From Balanoglossus misakiensis (taxonomy: Eukaryota > Hemichordata): a DNA stretch of 64,000 bases. Positions 44,566-60,900 of this stretch are shown piece by piece; within the stretch, counting starts at the first letter, position 1, and each line of letters begins with the position of its first letter. The DNA lies in contig CM082582.2 in assembly GCA_040954595.2 (NCBI GenBank), forward strand, positions 5,456,001 through 5,520,000. Reading direction: 5' to 3'. Under the pieces are notes generated by a model. The model was not told the DNA's origin. It saw only the letters and a program-made list of their open reading frames with translations, and ran no database searches. A program made the translations under genes and the position numbers.

Positions 44566-47500
44566 CTATTTGATTCCCTTGGCGGCCAGTTCCGCCCTGA
44601 CTCTGGACAGATAAGTTGGATCTGGGTAACCGTACCTAGAGACAAAATATAAGACAATTATATTTCATCGTTAATTGGAGACAGCAAGTTTGACTGAATC
44701 ACAGTAGGAAACTTCCCTATACAGACATCAGCTTTGGCGTCACCAGTCACTTACAAGTATTCGCGTGAGAAAGACGGTGGGAATTGACTATTTGCGCATT
44801 GAAAGATAACAATCTTTCTTATTGGCGATATTCTGAATAATTTTGATCGATTAATTGATCGATTGATTGATAGGGACTCTCGATAGCTTGAACATGCATT
44901 AGTTCTGACTATAAACCGTTCGCGTTTTCTCCGGTTTCATTCTCTCCTCTCTTTCTCCTCCCTCTCTCTCACCTCCTCCTCACCGCCCCCTCTCCCTCTC
45001 TTTAATGTATAGTTGTTACGTGACCGTTGACTTACCCTCCAGCGCCACCATCGATGTTAGTCTTGTGGTGGATATCATTCCAAACGACACAATTGTCGCG
45101 TCCAGTCGTCACAGATCTACCAATGGTAAACAGGTACTTCATGTCGAAAGCCTTCTTGAGAAGATCCAGAATTTCCCGTCCCTCTTTACCGGCGGGCAGA
45201 AACGCCCTTCTGTGAGTACCAGAGTATGGCGAACCAGGATTGGGATGGTTTTCCTTCAAGAATGAAGTTTGACAAAATCGTTAAATTACCGAAAATCGGA
45301 AAAAAATGCGTCTTTGGATGGAAATACTGAACACAGCAATGGTCAAAAGCATATAAGATCTATAATCTGAAATTCTCACCCTTTGTGTGCCATCCTTGAA
45401 GTGGTAATCAATAACGATGATTCCCTCCCCATCATGACCAGGAACGTCATAATATCGGTCGATATCCCAGTCCATGGTTCCTTTCGGTTGATTTCCTCGT
45501 TTCACCAGGACAATCGCGGTGCAAAACGGACACTTGGCGTCTGTACTGAAATGTCGTTCAAAACAAGTTCGGCAGAAGGTGTTCTGACAGCACTTCATCG
45601 CCATCAGATCGACGTCCTCGTCAGTGCAGATATCACACTCGCCCCTGTTACGGCAAGCGACAGCAATGTCTCTGGTTGACAGGGCGGGAGATCTTGGTCG
45701 TGCGCCGCCCACGGCACCATGAGCGTCGAGACCGAGTTCCTGCGGTCGGTCGGACGGACGTGCTTTTTTCGGTGGTTGCATGTCCGATGTTGAGCGACCG
45801 CCTTCCGCGGATGATTCGCCGCGCCAATCCGCGTCTTCTGGGGGTTGATCAGTAGACATGGCGCCGCTAAACTCAAGAATGAACGACTGTGCAGCTTGTG
45901 CGTCGAACAGCACTAAGCGAATATCCTTGAGTTTTGTGTCTCTTCCCTTCCTCTCTGAGAATTCTTTGATGGCTTCATGCAGCATTTTAGCGCCAACATC
46001 AAGGGGCATTCCATACGTCCCTGTAAGAAGAAATGTACCGTTATCCATGTATCAATCGATTTTCCCTGGACCACCACTAGTATCTCAAAACACCATTAAA
46101 TAACCATCACTATTTTGTGATTACTTTGTACTTCACTGTTTGATCGACAATATGCGACTAATCTTCATAGCAACCTCGTTTTAAAGCTATTTAATATAAA
46201 TTCACAATAAAGTCTCGAAGGGAGACACATTTACCACAAGAAAATGTGTGAATTATCACCAGTTTGTCAAAAAAACATCTTTTGTCAAACATTTACCTGT
46301 ACTGATGGCGGGAGAGGCCAACGACTTCACTTTCAGGTCATTTCCGGCATATTGTAATAATTCTGCAAACATATTCTTCAGAATACAACCAGCTTGTCTC
46401 TGGCTTTCTTGATCCCAGGACCACCTTGGTCCAACTGCGTGGATGATAAATTTGGAAGGCAGTTTACCTGCGGTAGTATGGCAGAATTGTCCCGTTCCCA
46501 GTCTACCGTTTTTCTTTACATATTCTTTAGATTCCCGGTATACGTGGTGGCCACCTGCATCTGCGATCGCTTTGCTCACTCCGCCTCCGTGGCTCAGTCG
46601 CCCATTGGCCGCGTTAACGATGACGTCAGCGTTATTTTGGGTAATATCACCCACATACACAGAAATCTTTATGCCCTCTGCTGTTCTTTTCTTCAAACGT
46701 AGGTCTTCCAGACATTTTGTGACATCAACATCTTCCGTTTCTTCTCTGTCAGGAGTAGCCCCACGCCGACGAGATCCACTTTTCTCCGGTCTGCCAAACA
46801 CTTCTTTGGGTGGACTTTTGGACGTCGACTCTTTGGCTGATTTACTTCTCGTTGCTGGAACGCCTCCTGCACCGTCCGACGTGACACGAACAGCAACGCC
46901 CGGCCCTATTGCAGCCAGTGAATTTCTGCTGCCATCGCTTTCTCTACCTCTTTCATTTGGCCTGCTGTGCTTTGATGTTACGTTGTCTGAACTATTTCCC
47001 TCCACCTTACCAATCGCTGTTCCAGAAAAACTTTCCTTGTCGTTTTTTGACGTGCTCAATTTTGTTGCAGGACCATCCCTAGCTGTCTCTGGGCTGCTGG
47101 TTGGTGGACGATTAGACCCTTTCTTGGAAACTGAGGTTCGGGACGTCTCTTTCACTTTCACAGAAGAACCACTTTCCTTGTCATCGGATGAAAACTCGTG
47201 CCTAATCATAGGTACGCCATCTCGTCTGTCTGGGCTGCTGCTAGTTGAGTTATCGTTTTCCACTCTGGCATCACCACCAGTTGAGGTTGGCGAAGTGACG
47301 GTAGATAGCTTAGTTTCCATCCCAGTCTTCGCCACAGATCTCTCGTCACAATCTCCGCCGCGTGTCACACTTTTGCCGGATGAGTGCAGCGGACGCGAGG
47401 ACTCTGCCGTCACATTTCCTTGCGATTCCTTATTTGAATTCGTCGTGTCTCCACTGCGCGTGATGTCATCAGACTCTGTGAAATTGTGATTCTGTATAGT

Positions 47501-50080
47501 TACATCTGACTCCGGCGTTGGTTCATCGGTTCCACGAGATCCTGCTGTCGTTGCTTTCACATCGTCGCCGTTTGATGATGCTCCGACGCTATTTGCAGAT
47601 AACTTTCTGGATGATCGACCTTGGTCTGTTGTTGTCGATTTTTCTTTCCAACTTTCATTTCCTCCTTCTACTTTGAGAACTTCTTTCGTGACAGGTGATT
47701 TTGGTTGTTTCTCGTCCGCCTTTCTTTTTGCACGTGATACACCACCGCCCACGCTGCCCTTTCCATCCGCTGAAGCCGATGCACCTTTTGCAATGCTTGG
47801 ACCCTTGCCTGTCTTCACGATATCGAACAGTTGCGTCTGTGCTTCCTTCAACTTCTCAAGTGACGCTGCATAAATTACGTTATCTTCAATTTCCACGCCT
47901 TTTATTGTGTTTATACTGCGGATGTCACTTTTGCTCATAGTATAGAAATGAGGGAGCCACGGTACTATCTCTGCTTGAATTGTCTCGAATACCTGTCCGA
48001 ATAAATAATGTTTATAATACGATTTTAGTATCACAATTCCCCCTATAAATACAAAAAGCGTACAGTATCAGTTCGCGTCTTGAAAAAACACCGTCCGCAC
48101 ACATTAGCTTTTCACGATGACACAGAAAATTGTTTTTTTGCCTCTGGTGATAGATATCTGTGGACAAACAAGCGCCAACTTTATTTTCAAATTTCAATGA
48201 CAAGACTGTTTACAGCTTTTGACAAGAATGTGGTTCACTATAACGAATGAAAAATAGTTACTACATGCCAAGCATGGGTCACTTTATCAGAAATACATAG
48301 TCAGTCGACGTCACTCCTCCGTATTTAATTACGACCGCCTGTCTTCGTCTCGGGGGTTTGCAGCAATCTGTCGATTTACTTCCCCGAACCTCCTTGTCCT
48401 CTGTCGCTTTTGTATCAAATCAGCTACCTTGCATGTTCGAAAAGATAATAAACCTGACACTTTTTTTACCTCCTGATGTTCCGTTAAGTCTGGCATTTCC
48501 CTGGTGGCTTGTTTCTGTTTACTTGCACACGATAGGGATGCAGCTACTGAAAATAAAATAACGGGGAGGGGGGCTTTAATATTAATATTGACAAAATATA
48601 TGGAGATTTTCTCGCTTGAAAGAACAGAGTTATACATCCAACCACAATCACGTCGATCTGTCCATCATGGTGGTTGGATCGTGGTCCAACCAAATTAAAT
48701 ATAGTTGGTCGTTGATCTCCTGGAATAACATTATCTAAGAAAAAAATATACATTGATGATTGAAACGAGTAACTTTTCATATCAGAAAAATAAAACCGTA
48801 CTTACATTTTATATGCCGTTTGGGTTTACTTTTACCGGATTTCAAAGATTCAATCAGATTCTTTGTAAACGGATCCATTAGTGCGACCGGGCCTGTTGCG
48901 ACACCCTTTTTCACGGTGATTCCGGCCGTACTCATCGTAATTTTACGCTCCTTTGCTTCGTCTCTAACCGACTGTTTAATTTGTCCAACCGCATTCCACA
49001 AAACCTGCGACAAGCAAAGTGGTCTCGTCTAAAATGTTTTGATATACCCGTCCGCACCCAAACTGATACTGAAAGCAAGCTAAATTGTGTCAGCGTTGGC
49101 GTGCCGTCTCTTCGTGACCAAAAAAGTCGGACAAATTTATCCTCAGACATTGTAACTTGATTGTCTTGATACTGATTACGTCACTATTTTGGGAAGTGTG
49201 ACACCTACATTTGCTTGTTGTACTCGCTAAAGCATGTTTACGCAATGATGTACAGGTGTTGACTGGAATATTATCGTCGACATTTTAGTCCGGACAAAAT
49301 CAGCTGTCAACAATCACATTTCTGATTTTACGAACATGTATACAATAGGCTGTGGTTACCATGCAGCTGAATACTGGGAATGTCAACACGTTTTAGGGTA
49401 GAAACTGTAGTTGATACGCAGCATGATAAAAGTACAAAACGTGTTATTAAAAGTTAAGACTGTAAGAGGTTTATTCAACTTACGTTGCCACACGGTTCGA
49501 GTTTGAAAATTTTCGGGTGATCCTTTTTCAAAAACGTGTCCATATCTGTCAAGAAGTAACAAAGTGATTTATTCAACGTGAAAGGAACCTGAACTACTTG
49601 CACATGATATGGTTTCTTGTAAACGAATTACAGAGTTAATGTATCATCTTGTAGACAATCGGTGAGCTCGGAATCTTTAAATTATTAATCTTCGAAGATT
49701 CTGTGGTATCATTTTCTCGTGGTCCCTGTCACTTTGCGGAGGGACTACTTATATCATTTTCCTGATTTTACTTAAGTTGAGCAAACCATGAGTTTTAACA
49801 GCACAAATAGAAAACGGGTTATTTCCGTCGATCTTTTTCAGACATACAGACAATATCCCACTCGCACGTGTTTTCATCTTAAACAGTGACCCCATAACCT
49901 ATCCATGAAAGTTAATTTGTCGTGGTAATTTAACTTACGTTTTTTCGCCTCAAATGTAATGAGGTAACAAGTCCCATCTTCAGACAATTTGTAATCAATG
50001 TTGTCCAAAATTTTCTTCATTTTAGACTTGTTGACGTCATACAACCAAACGCTTCTTTCCATTCGCCCAATGATCTCCAT
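44566..50080 (-). CDS. Large macro-RING-deltex E3 ubiquitin ligase (DTX3L-like 3)
   Basis: Eight exons in phase: 49939-50080, 49484-49545, 48806-49004, 48470-48546, 46297-47992, 45380-46020, 45036-45253, 44566-44635; 1034 aa. N-terminus (1-160): an alpha/beta-looking segment (VWLYDV ... [10 protein letters not shown]) and a basic stretch, possibly related to the RRM/KH-like N-termini of DTX3L and PARP14. Residues 161-220 ([15 protein letters not shown] ... [16 protein letters not shown]) look KH-like. About 370 Ser/Thr/Gly-rich, disordered residues follow. The macro domain (about 599-775) is canonical: [39 protein letters not shown]. Then a RING-like finger near 853-895 ([18 protein letters not shown]) and the DTC to the stop ([58 protein letters not shown]). 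Likely a nuclear or cytosolic ADP-ribose-responsive E3 ligase. Confidence 0.88.
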
Positions 50081-53340
<3,260 letters not shown>

Positions 53341-54804
53341 GGGAACTTATCTCAATTTCATCTTTTTCATGAATATTCTCATCCATGAAAGTATAAAACT
53401 TAAACACAAAACAGTTTTTCACGGTTTATGTTAACACATACCAATATATACAAATATAAACAAACACTTATTAACATACAAGGAGGAAGAGCTTCCTGTG
53501 GTCTATCATATATTTCATTTCTTTCATGAACATGTATTATATAATGTGCTATGTTGTGCATCTTTCACTCGAAAAAACACCACACAACTTCGAACAGATG
53601 GACGTGGACTGCGAGAACAAAGTTCCTTCTCGTTTCTCTTCTCGCCCTGAGCGAGATGTTCGGGACTACCGGTTCCGTTAAGACGCATGCGCAAACGAAA
53701 CACGAAGGAAAGTGGCGGTGCGAGAACCTTTAATGGTAAACTTGGTAGAAATGGGTAGGTTTTCCTCCTTTTTGCGCGACTTAACAGTGCGTATGCTATG
53801 TCGAATGAATCGCGGTATTGTTGTACGTTTGCTAGAAGTGTCAGCGTGATCTCGCTCGAGCGATTGGGCAACATTCTACGCCGCTCGGGACTTGGGTGTA
53901 AAAAATTAAGTCACTCGGCCCGGCCTGATACAGTCATGTGTATCGGAAGTGTGGGTCTTTGCCCAAGCTGTCTGAATGGGACGACTTCCTCCCAACACGG
54001 TTCTGAAAAAAGAAAGTCTTTGTCAATTTATTCTTGAAATATTCGACACATCACGGCCCATTTTTTATGCTAGTTCGGCGACTCGTTTCGTTCGAACGTA
54101 TTTGGGCGGTACTATCACTATTAGTATCAAGTGTTTCTGTACGACGACTTTGTTTTGGGTAGTGTAACTGTAACTATATTTTGTCATTCTATTCTTGAAA
54201 CACCGTGCACATGCTTGTGCGGCCATCTGCCGTCAAGTAAAGAGCATCGTCGGGTATATTTTAATCACTTTAAATCATCAATGCAAATTAGCTGGAGAAA
54301 CCATAACATGTATGATTATGGAAATGAACAATGAGTTGAATGAAATCCATTGTTTTGACTCGACACACATTATTTGTATAGCGCACAGTGTGTTCATCAA
54401 TTTCCTCTCGCAGTGGGCTAAGTCATTATAAATTAGTTTGTCTGGTTTAAATTTTAAAGTATGCGGAGTTGAGGAAGTGTGTAATTAAAGCGACTAATTT
54501 TGTCTGTTTGTTCTTTTTCTCCACTACCACCATTTACTACTCCTCACATTCATCATTGTGGACTGAAATCTGTCATCCATTGAATGATGACAATGACCCC
54601 AGCGGTAAGTGTCACACGAAGTGTAATATTTACTCCAATTCTTGACAGATTTCACATATTCCTTCTCAATTTTCAGTGTATTTGTTTTGACTCGGCCAAA
54701 TCTCAAGTGTTTGGTATTTCCAAATTGCTTTGTGTTCAACTTCTTTTCCCTGGCCTGAGGTGACTCTCTCTCTCACACGTTTCCGTTTTTGGTTTCGGTA
54801 ACAG
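53341..54804. other. Probable promoter and 5' region of the septin gene
   Basis: Between 53550 and 54000 the sequence is richer in CG dinucleotides than its surroundings and has an inverted CCAAT box (CGATTGGGC near 53860), as expected for a housekeeping promoter. The septin first exon should be here or a little downstream. I could not identify one ending in phase 0 with certainty. Confidence 0.35.
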
Positions 54805-54913
54805 AACACCCGAGCCAAGGAACTGGAGGGATATGTAGGCTTTGCCAATTTACCAAATCAAGTATACAGGCGATCGGTGAAAAGGGGGTTCGAATTCACA
54901 CTAATGGTAGTAG
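54805..54913 (+). CDS. Septin, N-terminal coding exon (SEPT7/SEPT2 type), partial
   Basis: Septins are GTP-binding proteins that polymerise into filaments at the cell cortex and cleavage furrow. A 109-bp exon between TTTCGGTAACAG and G/GTGAGT encodes 36 residues containing [18 protein letters not shown] and [14 protein letters not shown], the highly conserved septin segment just before the GESGLGKS P-loop. The match is closest to septin 7 as I recall the family ([20 protein letters not shown]). It enters in phase 0 and leaves in phase 1, with Gly of the P-loop split by the intron. The P-loop exon is not found in the remaining 9 kb, so the rest of the gene lies beyond the window. The initiator exon is not assigned. 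Confidence 0.9.
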
Positions 54914-54930
54914 GTGAGTATTTTCTACAT

Positions 54931-54974
54931 TAGTCTAGTACCTAGCCTATTAACCGCAGCTAGGTACTAGACTA
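54931..54974. mobile_element. 44-bp foldback beside the septin exon
   Basis: Perfect arms TAGTCTAGTACCTAGC and GCTAGGTACTAGACTA around a 12-base loop. Flanks TTTCTACAT and TTTCTACTT match at eight of nine positions, suggesting a slightly mutated 9-bp target duplication. It starts 18 bases after the septin exon's last base. Confidence 0.72.
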
Positions 54975-57900
54975 TTTCTACTTATGCTGTAGTCCTGCAA
55001 AGTTTTGTTACCAAATTCATTGAAACTATACACAAGCTTAGCGAATGCAGCATTATAAGTCCCTGTAAGGAACAGAGTGTGTGTTTATCTCTACTTAGCA
55101 CATGCTCTTTCCTTGAGTGTTTATTACAGGAAAGTGTATAGGTAGTATTTTTGATAGTGGTAAGTGATCCATATAATCATGTGGTGAAGTCAGAGGAAGT
55201 TGGCATCCATTAATAGCTCTACTATTCTGTATGTCAGTGTTTCAAAAGAGCCTAGGAAAGTTGATGCATCTCTCAGACTCAGTCACACATCTTTAGTACC
55301 AGGATGGTAGATTTACATGATTTCTAGCGTACAAACTGTGGAGAGGACCCATTGAGTGGTTGTGTGCAAACTAAATATTTTTAGTTTTGCCATGAGCATG
55401 AAATCACACCATTATTTTCCTGCCAGCAGGTAATAAAAATGAATATTGCCATTCCAGGGCTAATACAATGCTAATGAACCATTTCAGTGACATCCATTGG
55501 GAATTAACCACAGACAGGTCAAATAAATAGCTATACCAACCAGTGTGCAGATAGATAAGGTTGTACCAGTCAAAATAATAACAGCGAATTATTGTGCCTT
55601 CAAAGCCCTTTTACCATGTTCCTCTTTATGGCTGGAAATAAAACAGATGGAGAAGTGTAGGTTTGCTCTAAAGAAGATCTGATGTCTGTGCTGGCATTTG
55701 TTTTTAATCAGTACGTCAAAAGAAGCCATTGTCCAAACAGTACTGTAGTAAGATAGCTGATACCGTTGAGATATTCATGTGTTAATTCAATGGGTTGTGT
55801 CTGGGCGAGATGGCGATTTAAATGGGTAATTGTAGTAGGTTTTATCAGTCAGGAAGCAGAGGAGGGCTGTATTGGTGCAGTTTGTGATGTTCCAGGGTGT
55901 GTCAGTCTAGTGATTTCGGCTGCCCTACAGAAACACTGCGGCCTGCATTACGTAACACCTCCCCTCCAGGTGTATTTTTGTTGTTGTAGAGATATATACT
56001 GTTCGGGGGCATTATTATTCAAATGGAGATGGGCACTTTCCACTGGAACTGCAGCACTTTCAAATCATTGGGTAAACATAGATGAAATGTACTTGTTTGG
56101 CTGTTTAGTCGGAATGCTGACAAGATGGTTGCGAAGCCAGGGTCGTTGTAGTATTTGTACTCACTACTGTGTGAGTGATATGCTATTTGTATTTCGTTGA
56201 CAAACTTTTTCGTGACTATTGAGTTGACGCTCTGCCAGCTCAAAAGTATCATCTAAATGTAGGTATACTGGACATTGCATGGATACAGATAATGTAATAT
56301 AGTAACTGAACTATGCTGCAGATACAGGTTGACACTCCCTCTGAAAAAGTGACATTCAACAGGAAACCGTGAGGTGGGCAAACAGTCAGGACATGAACAT
56401 TTATGAACCCATTTGAGTTAAAATGCTTTTTGATCTTGCTTCCTGTTGAAAAAATGGCCGCAAATACCATGGCTTAATTAATGTTCATAGGCTTGGAAAT
56501 GAAAAGGTTGGAGAGCTTGATCTAGTGGCAAATGTCCCTCCCTGTAAGCTCATTTGCATGTAACTGAAGTGGCACAGTTTAACAATGTGGGCCGGTCTCA
56601 CAACTTGCTGGCTTGTTTTGCCAGCAATAGTAGTAACCCCACTGACAGGTCCCATGTGATTTATGGTCGCACTGACAATGAGACGATGGCTTTGGGTTTT
56701 AGCAGTGAAATCAACAGATATCGGAAGGTCAAGCACACTCACAACATTAATAATTAAACTGAACTTGTACAAGTTGTTGGGAGCCTCGAAAGAAATTTCT
56801 CCTTTCCTCCAGTAAACCATGGTGTCCATTGTATGGTGATTGCAACTTGACCTAGTTTCGGAGTTGTAATTTAGTTGGTGACTGTGACATGTTTTCTTGT
56901 ACAATGGTTTAGAAGTGCGCTCGGGGATCATTCGGTGTGACCTTGAATAACAAAAGGTGTGGCCGCTGTTTACCATTGGTTTAAAGTTACATTGCCCGAT
57001 TCGGTCACTTTATTTGACTGGACATCCAGGTGTTTGTAGCCAATTTTGTCTAGATCTATACATCGGAATACAACCGCACTGATGTTGGGTGTTTTGAAAT
57101 CAACACAAAGACAGGAATTGGCTTGTACATGGGTAAATGCCTCACCAGCATTTGTGTGCAAATTTACCCAAGATTTCCCCATTTCCTCCTAAACATAAAC
57201 AGGTGCATACATAATTTGTTTTACCAAAGTTAAACTTTCCACTTTCAGTAGCAGTGGAAATATAAAGATTGGGAAATCTCAAAAGAATGTGTATGCAGTT
57301 GTAGTAATTTTATCGTTCTATAAATGTCATACAAAATGCAATGATTGAAACATTTGACGGAAGCAGTTGATGTTTTAAATGTTGATTGTGTTTGCCCCTG
57401 GATTGTGCCATTATGCTACTATTTGCATTCCACAGAATGATAGTAAAGTCATATTGTCACTCGCTGCTTATAGAAATGAAATCAAAAGTATTTTATCTGA
57501 AAACACTCATGTGTTTAGTCCAGTGGCTTTACGCGTATTACATGTACACATAATCTCTACTCTTGTAAAGATGTTGACAGAAAAAATTTTGATGATCAGG
57601 GTTAGGGATCTTGGTGTCAGTTTTCAACTTTAGTCAAACAAGGATGAGTTGGCTCTCCTGTGGTGTGTGTCAAATGGACTGATTCCTGATTTCATTATGA
57701 ATGATGGAATACCCTCTAGGTTTACTTCTTAAGTTTGTCCTGGCGTCTCCGTCCAATTCCTGCAAAATGGAGCATGAAGGTCATCTGCAGCAGGAAGCAA
57801 TCACGGCTGTGTGAAAGGGAAGGTCGTCATCACAGCACAAAGATCCACTTGTTTGGTTTCGGAATCATGGTCCAATTCCAAAGGCACACACACTTGTACA

Positions 57901-60900
57901 TTGTAAGCAGTGTTCAGTACCCGGTGATGTCAAGTTCAAAGAATAAAAGATCAGTATGTCTGGCACGGAAGGTTAAGAAGTCAACAGAGCCCCATTATTG
58001 AAGCAGAAGATTTCCTGACAGTGAATGTACATCACCATTTATTCCCAAGAGAGAGTTTGAGCCCGGCCTAGCTCGCGGGCTTTGTGGTTGACAAGGTCGG
58101 TGAATTTAAGAATCACCTTGTCACAAGGTGCAATTGACACCAATTTCTGGATTTCTCAAAAGCCAGTGTGGGGATTTAAGCCAATTCTATCAGCCCAACT
58201 TCTACATCAAGCCGAGTTTTGGCATTTGGGCTAATCTACGTTGACAACATTTTACATGTTTGACATCCCCATATACATTGTATATATCTTCTCTTTGTAG
58301 ACGTGTTGGTCTTTCTCTTTTGGAATGTGTGTATTCGCAAGTGTTTTGGCAATTGTCAAAATATCTACACGAAACTGTGATGATTTGCAGTAACTTATGG
58401 TGTATAGTTGAAAATTTCATCACGAGGCACAGTTTCAACTTGCCCTTTCCCTGCCCATACCGGGAGCCGTCGCTCTCAAAACCCAATCACTTCCTTTTTT
58501 CGCCTTCCACGCTCTTCAGACCAAGTGTCAGTTTATAGCATTTCACGAACTAAAGGATTGTGTCACTGGGTCTGGGAAAGACTCGTAAAAATCAGGGAGT
58601 GTCGTGTAACACGACCCAAAGTATGTCGTACGACTGTTGGTCATACTCGGAGATGAGAAAACATGTTGGTATGCGTCAGCAGTGATACAGAAAGCCACGG
58701 TATCTGTGTGAGATCGTACGGTTATGGTAAATCAAGTTTACTCCTTGAACCTCCCTCGCCGGTCTGACAAGGGAAGGAGGGGTCACGGGGGTCATGTGAC
58801 TAGACTGTGGTTGTGATTGTAAGGAATTATATCAATCATCATTCAAGACACAGGCTATCTATCCATCATGATCATGACTGGTTTGGCTTGTCAGTGGTTT
58901 TGCTTAATTTGGGACAGATTGGTAAATGATTTGGGAACCTTGGTAATATTTTTGTGATCCATAAATATTACTGCATTGGTATAGCAAGGGGAACCCTGGT
59001 AAAATTACTTGGTAGCATTTACCACAGGTACTATCCTTAACAAAACACTGCTTGTATCAGATGCATTCTGTGACTTTGTAAACTTTCTTTTTATCCATTT
59101 ATCCTGGTCCAGAACAGGAACTTGTGAACTTCGGAAGTTTCCTTCTTTTACATGCAAATTGCAAATTATTATTTGTTAGTGGCGATGATTCATTCATATA
59201 TCTGTGATTATCAGCATGATAGCAATACCGTTTCATATCATGCTGTTAGTGAATTAAGTTGGTCAGGTCGACTAGCGAGTGAAAGAAACCTAAATTCAAT
59301 TTGTGATCAGCGTCAACTTACAATCTTGTAGAGGGGGAGAAAAGACTTGAGTTTTGAAAGCACTGACCTGAATAGGGCATTCTGCGTTTTGTTTGGAGTT
59401 TGTTTTTAGTTGCGGTTACTTCTGGATCTTTACACAAAAGACATGAAGCAGGGACTGCGGGGGCTTGGGTTTCACTCTTGCCGGCAGTGAAATTGCATCT
59501 AGGGTAATGCCACGCTAAGGAGGTGGAAAGGCAAGCGGGTCATGAAAGACATCTCTCTTTTCCCTATACGTGTGTCTCTACAATGATGAAAGCGGGTCTT
59601 GTGAGCGCATATCGGTAAAAGCATGCAGCTTGTCCTCATGCAGTTTGTGTCAATTTGACTTGCAATGAAAGTAGCTTTCAATAATAAAGAATCATCTCAT
59701 CTATCAGTGGCATTTCTCCAACAAAGTAGAACAGCTTTATTTGTAAACCTCTGACTCTCGTTCATATGTTTTTGCAGCTCTACATAATGCATTTATTGAA
59801 TCCATGATAGCCAGACTCGTATTTCATTTATAGTGTGTGTATTCTGATCTTGCGCTATGCTATATATGCCTTGACCTTTAACAGGGTGGAATTTACAATA
59901 GTGTAAAAAGTTTTATTTGAGCAGATGAATGTGTGTTTGTTTGTGTGTGTATTGGTACTGGGGAGGGAGGGGGGACGGGGTGGGTTTAACACAGACAGAC
60001 TGTCAAGCAGTTTGTTTAGAAGTACATGATGTACAGTCAGCTATTAGGCCAACCCTTAATATTATAATAACATGACCAGTGACTGAGTATTGAAGATGTA
60101 GGTCACTGAGACATGAACATCTCGGCGTACACGTATCTACTATCTATGATCTCGGCAACGCAATGGAACTGTTAGATGTAGTTTGAATTTGTTGATTTAC
60201 AAGGCAATGGTTGATGGCTGTCAGACCAAACACTGCAGTTACCACGCCAAAGTAAGCGTGACCGTGTTTATGCGCACGTGTATACGCTTGCCTGGAATGC
60301 CTTTGAAGTGTGCACTTTCTGTTTGGCTGAACGATGATGCTCTTGGCTTCAACCATGCGTGATAATTATCTGGTGTGCCATCTGGCCAGTTGCCTGTGTA
60401 TAGTGGAAAACTCAGTGCAGTTTGGTGTTACATGTGTAACTGTAGTACAGCCACTATATACTGTAAAACACGTTATAATTGCGAGCAATAAATTTTGCGA
60501 AATACGCGAGAGCCAAAATAGCGTGAAAATAAAAATTCACGTAAATTTTTTTTGAAGATAACGATGCAGTGAATGAAATAAGAAAACGCAAACATTAATA
60601 CTCGCAAAACACTGGCCTCTTTCAATATCGCGAAAATTTTCACTCACGAAAATAAAGTGTTTTACAGTACAAGACGACACTAGATTGTTGTCCCATGTTA
60701 CCTGTACTGTGTGGTCTGACAGCATACACGACGCAGCCGAAAAAGATACTTATCTGTATGAAAGGAAACCTTGTACGCAGACGGTATCAAAGGACAGAAC
60801 CTGAACAGAGTCATTTAGAATTCTGTCAGTGCGATATCACGCTCTCTCAAAACCAGACTGTTGCTGGTTTCACTGAGCTGGACACCACAGGGATAGATTC

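Noticed and set aside
46443-47489. 348-aa plus-strand frame
   Set aside because: Lies opposite the large coding exon of DTX3L-like 3; the composition is what the antisense of a Ser/Thr-rich coding exon gives. No domain.
53733-53760. ATGGTAAACTTGGTAGAAATG as septin first exon
   Set aside because: The attractive donor after it (G/GTAGGT) would leave in phase 1, whereas the septin exon at 54805 needs phase 0.
55766-56200. 144-aa Cys/Trp-rich plus-strand frame
   Set aside because: Within the septin intron, no recognisable domain and no splice or promoter context; likely chance.
56485-56976. 163-aa minus-strand frame
   Set aside because: Same reasons as the neighbouring frame; likely chance.
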